In this document: positions 35,988-37,142 of the stretch, in pieces | Position numbering within the stretch: the first letter of the stretch is position 1 | Layout of the letters: each line of letters opens with the position of its first letter | Source: a virus | DNA length: 37,142 bases | Strand: one strand, 5' to 3' | IMG/VR virus record: IMGVR_UViG_3300023094_000026 | Location: 1 to 37,142 of that record | The notes under the pieces: model-generated | Database searches by the model: none | The model's input: the letters and a program-made list of their open reading frames with translations, nothing else | What the model was told of the DNA's origin: nothing | Translations under genes and position numbers: made by a program

Positions 35988-36608
35988 ATGGGATTTTTTA
36001 AAGACTTAAGTAACTCCCTAGGGTTCACCAAGGCGGACGCGGAGACGGTAGACCCAGAAGCGTATTCGGATCTCTACCAGAAGGCCCTGGCCGAGCTAGA
36101 GGGTGTGGGCCGTAATACGGCATCGTCCACCAACAAAGACCTAATCAATAGCACCCTCCAGGGACAGCTAGAGAACTTGGATAATAACGCCGCTGGCCGC
36201 AAGATGAACTACATGGAGGATATGTCGAGGGGACATGCTTCCGAGGTTAATAATATCGCGCGGGCTACGGGCGGAACGGGCACCTTAAAGCAAGCGCTTC
36301 GCACTGGCGGCGGCGCGGCTAATGACCAGTACCAGCGCAACACCTCTCGCGGGCTGAATGACCTCTACTCCCAGGCCACCAAGGATTTGAGCAGCCTGCA
36401 AGGCGTGCAGGGTAACATGTTCAATCAAGACCTCAATAAGGCCAATAGCGTAGCAAATATCTACCAAACCGAACTTAACTCTCGTCGTGGACAGGCCAAT
36501 ACGAACTCTGATAACCGGAACAACGTAGCCCAGAACCAGGGTAACCTTTTGGCCGGAACCATCGGAGCTGGCGCCCAGATGTTTGGCGCGAAGAAAGCGA
36601 AGGCGTAA
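35988..36608 (+). CDS. Ejection/internal virion protein
   Basis: 206 residues, ATG one base after the previous stop. Helical and Asn/Gln/Ala-rich with GTGTLKQALRTGGGAANDQYQRNTSRGLNDL (about 95-125, split here by many Gly), ending NLLAGTIGAGAQMFGAKKAKA, the short hydrophobic Gly-rich tail plus Lys seen in T7 gp14-like ejection proteins. Likely packaged inside the capsid and injected to help form the DNA channel. Confidence 0.72.
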   Translation: MGFFKDLSNSLGFTKADAETVDPEAYSDLYQKALAELEGVGRNTASSTNKDLINSTLQGQLENLDNNAAGRKMNYMEDMSRGHASEVNNIARATGGTGTLKQALRTGGGAANDQYQRNTSRGLNDLYSQATKDLSSLQGVQGNMFNQDLNKANSVANIYQTELNSRRGQANTNSDNRNNVAQNQGNLLAGTIGAGAQMFGAKKAKA

Positions 36609-36611
36609 GGC

Positions 36612-37142
36612 ATGGCTAGAATTTATCAGTCAAAATCTCCTCTCGCCTCTCTGGTGGAGGGGTACTTTACGGGGAAGAAGTACTCCGATGAGCGTGGCGA
36701 CCGCGATGAGGACGTGCGCTTTCGTAATACCGAGCAGCGTCGATCAGCCGAAGAGAAGGGCTGGGACAGCTTCCGTAAGCCCACACTAGATGGCGAAGGC
36801 CGTTTTTCCGGTTACGAAGAAGATGCTCTTAATAAGGCGAAGGCCACCGCGTATGCTCGGCGTAACTTGCCGTCTCTCCAGAAGAAGCGCTCTCCCGTTG
36901 AGGCGGCGATGTCCTCTCGCGCGGACTTGTCTCTCGGCGAGCCCTCGATTGGCCTAAACTCTGCCGAAGAGGCACAGAAGAATATGGCGGCCCGTCTTGC
37001 GCCCCCCCCCGCGCCCCCAACGCCTCCTCCCGTTAAGCCATTGATCTCGTCTCCCGCTGACCAGAAGGCAGCCGAGGCTGTGATTACCAAGGCGACCGAG
37101 ACGCCTGAGGCCCCAGCCCCAAGCGAGGCTGGAAAGCTCGCG
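36612..37142 (+). CDS. Internal virion protein, N-terminal part (runs off the window)
   Basis: At least 177 codons from ATG at 36612, open to the window end. Charged helical start (SPLASLVEGYFTGKKYSDERGDRDED), then Pro-rich low complexity (APPPAPPTPPPVKPL) and an Ala/Glu-rich stretch. Following an ejection-type gene it is probably a large internal virion protein such as T7 gp15/gp16 analogues. Incomplete at the 3' end. Confidence 0.6.
   Translation, partial: MARIYQSKSPLASLVEGYFTGKKYSDERGDRDEDVRFRNTEQRRSAEEKGWDSFRKPTLDGEGRFSGYEEDALNKAKATAYARRNLPSLQKKRSPVEAAMSSRADLSLGEPSIGLNSAEEAQKNMAARLAPPPAPPTPPPVKPLISSPADQKAAEAVITKATETPEAPAPSEAGKLA

Noticed and set aside
1-37142. CRISPR arrays or tRNA genes
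   Set aside because: No array of regularly spaced repeats and no cloverleaf with a consistent T-arm and acceptor was found; a few GTTC-type words near 11200 and 22300 did not close into tRNA.
1-37142. Naming a host genus from fibre repeats and G+C content
   Set aside because: The fibre motif and base composition are shared by phages of many proteobacterial groups; evidence is too weak for a claim beyond Gram-negative.

Overview
This window looks like most of the genome of a tailed, podovirus-like phage of a Gram-negative host. The Gram-negative inference rests on a lipoprotein with a lipobox, several Sec signal peptides and an O-antigen ligase/polymerase-like membrane protein. No ribosomal, tRNA or metabolic host gene is visible. 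I saw no integrase, repressor, DNA polymerase or helicase, so lifestyle and replication mode are open. I cannot name the host.

Layout. (1) 1-4901, plus strand: the end of an upstream gene, a repeat-bearing tail fibre, an exported fibre-like protein, a cassette of tiny membrane proteins plus a lipoprotein (probable lysis/envelope cassette), a fibre-assembly-chaperone-like protein and a small acidic protein. (2) 4898-19488, minus strand: one long leftward early operon of about 40 mostly very small genes, many joined by 4-nt ATGA/GTGA overlaps. It holds a YkuD-like peptidoglycan enzyme, a DUF3307 membrane protein, two Ea22-like proteins, several Cys-rich zinc-finger-like proteins, a RecE-like PD-(D/E)XK exonuclease with an ERF annealing protein, an HTH/winged-helix protein, an SSB-like protein and a VRR-NUC-like nuclease. 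Several genes are under 60 codons and were found only by reading the operon codon by codon. (3) 19489-20289: a non-coding divergent control region with a candidate leftward promoter, a candidate rightward promoter, hairpins and short repeats. (4) 20290-37142, plus strand: packaging and virion genes in order: small terminase, split large terminase, portal, zinc-finger protein, (HNH endonuclease on the opposite strand), scaffold, major capsid, exported decoration-like protein, O-antigen ligase-like protein, SU10-type adaptor, tail nozzle, two paralogous exported fibre-like proteins, an ejection-type protein and the start of another internal virion protein. The right edge (internal virion proteins) and left edge (tail fibre) would join naturally if the genome is circularly permuted; this is inference.

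Most unusual content. Four late-module proteins that should be cytoplasmic virion components carry N-terminal Sec signal peptides, and each predicted mature chain has exactly four cysteines, as if built for an oxidising periplasm. They share the late operon with the O-antigen ligase-like gene, suggesting a coordinated programme acting on the host envelope. The large terminase is split into separate ATPase and nuclease ORFs by a 1.15-kb insertion carrying a structured spacer and a 317-codon gene.
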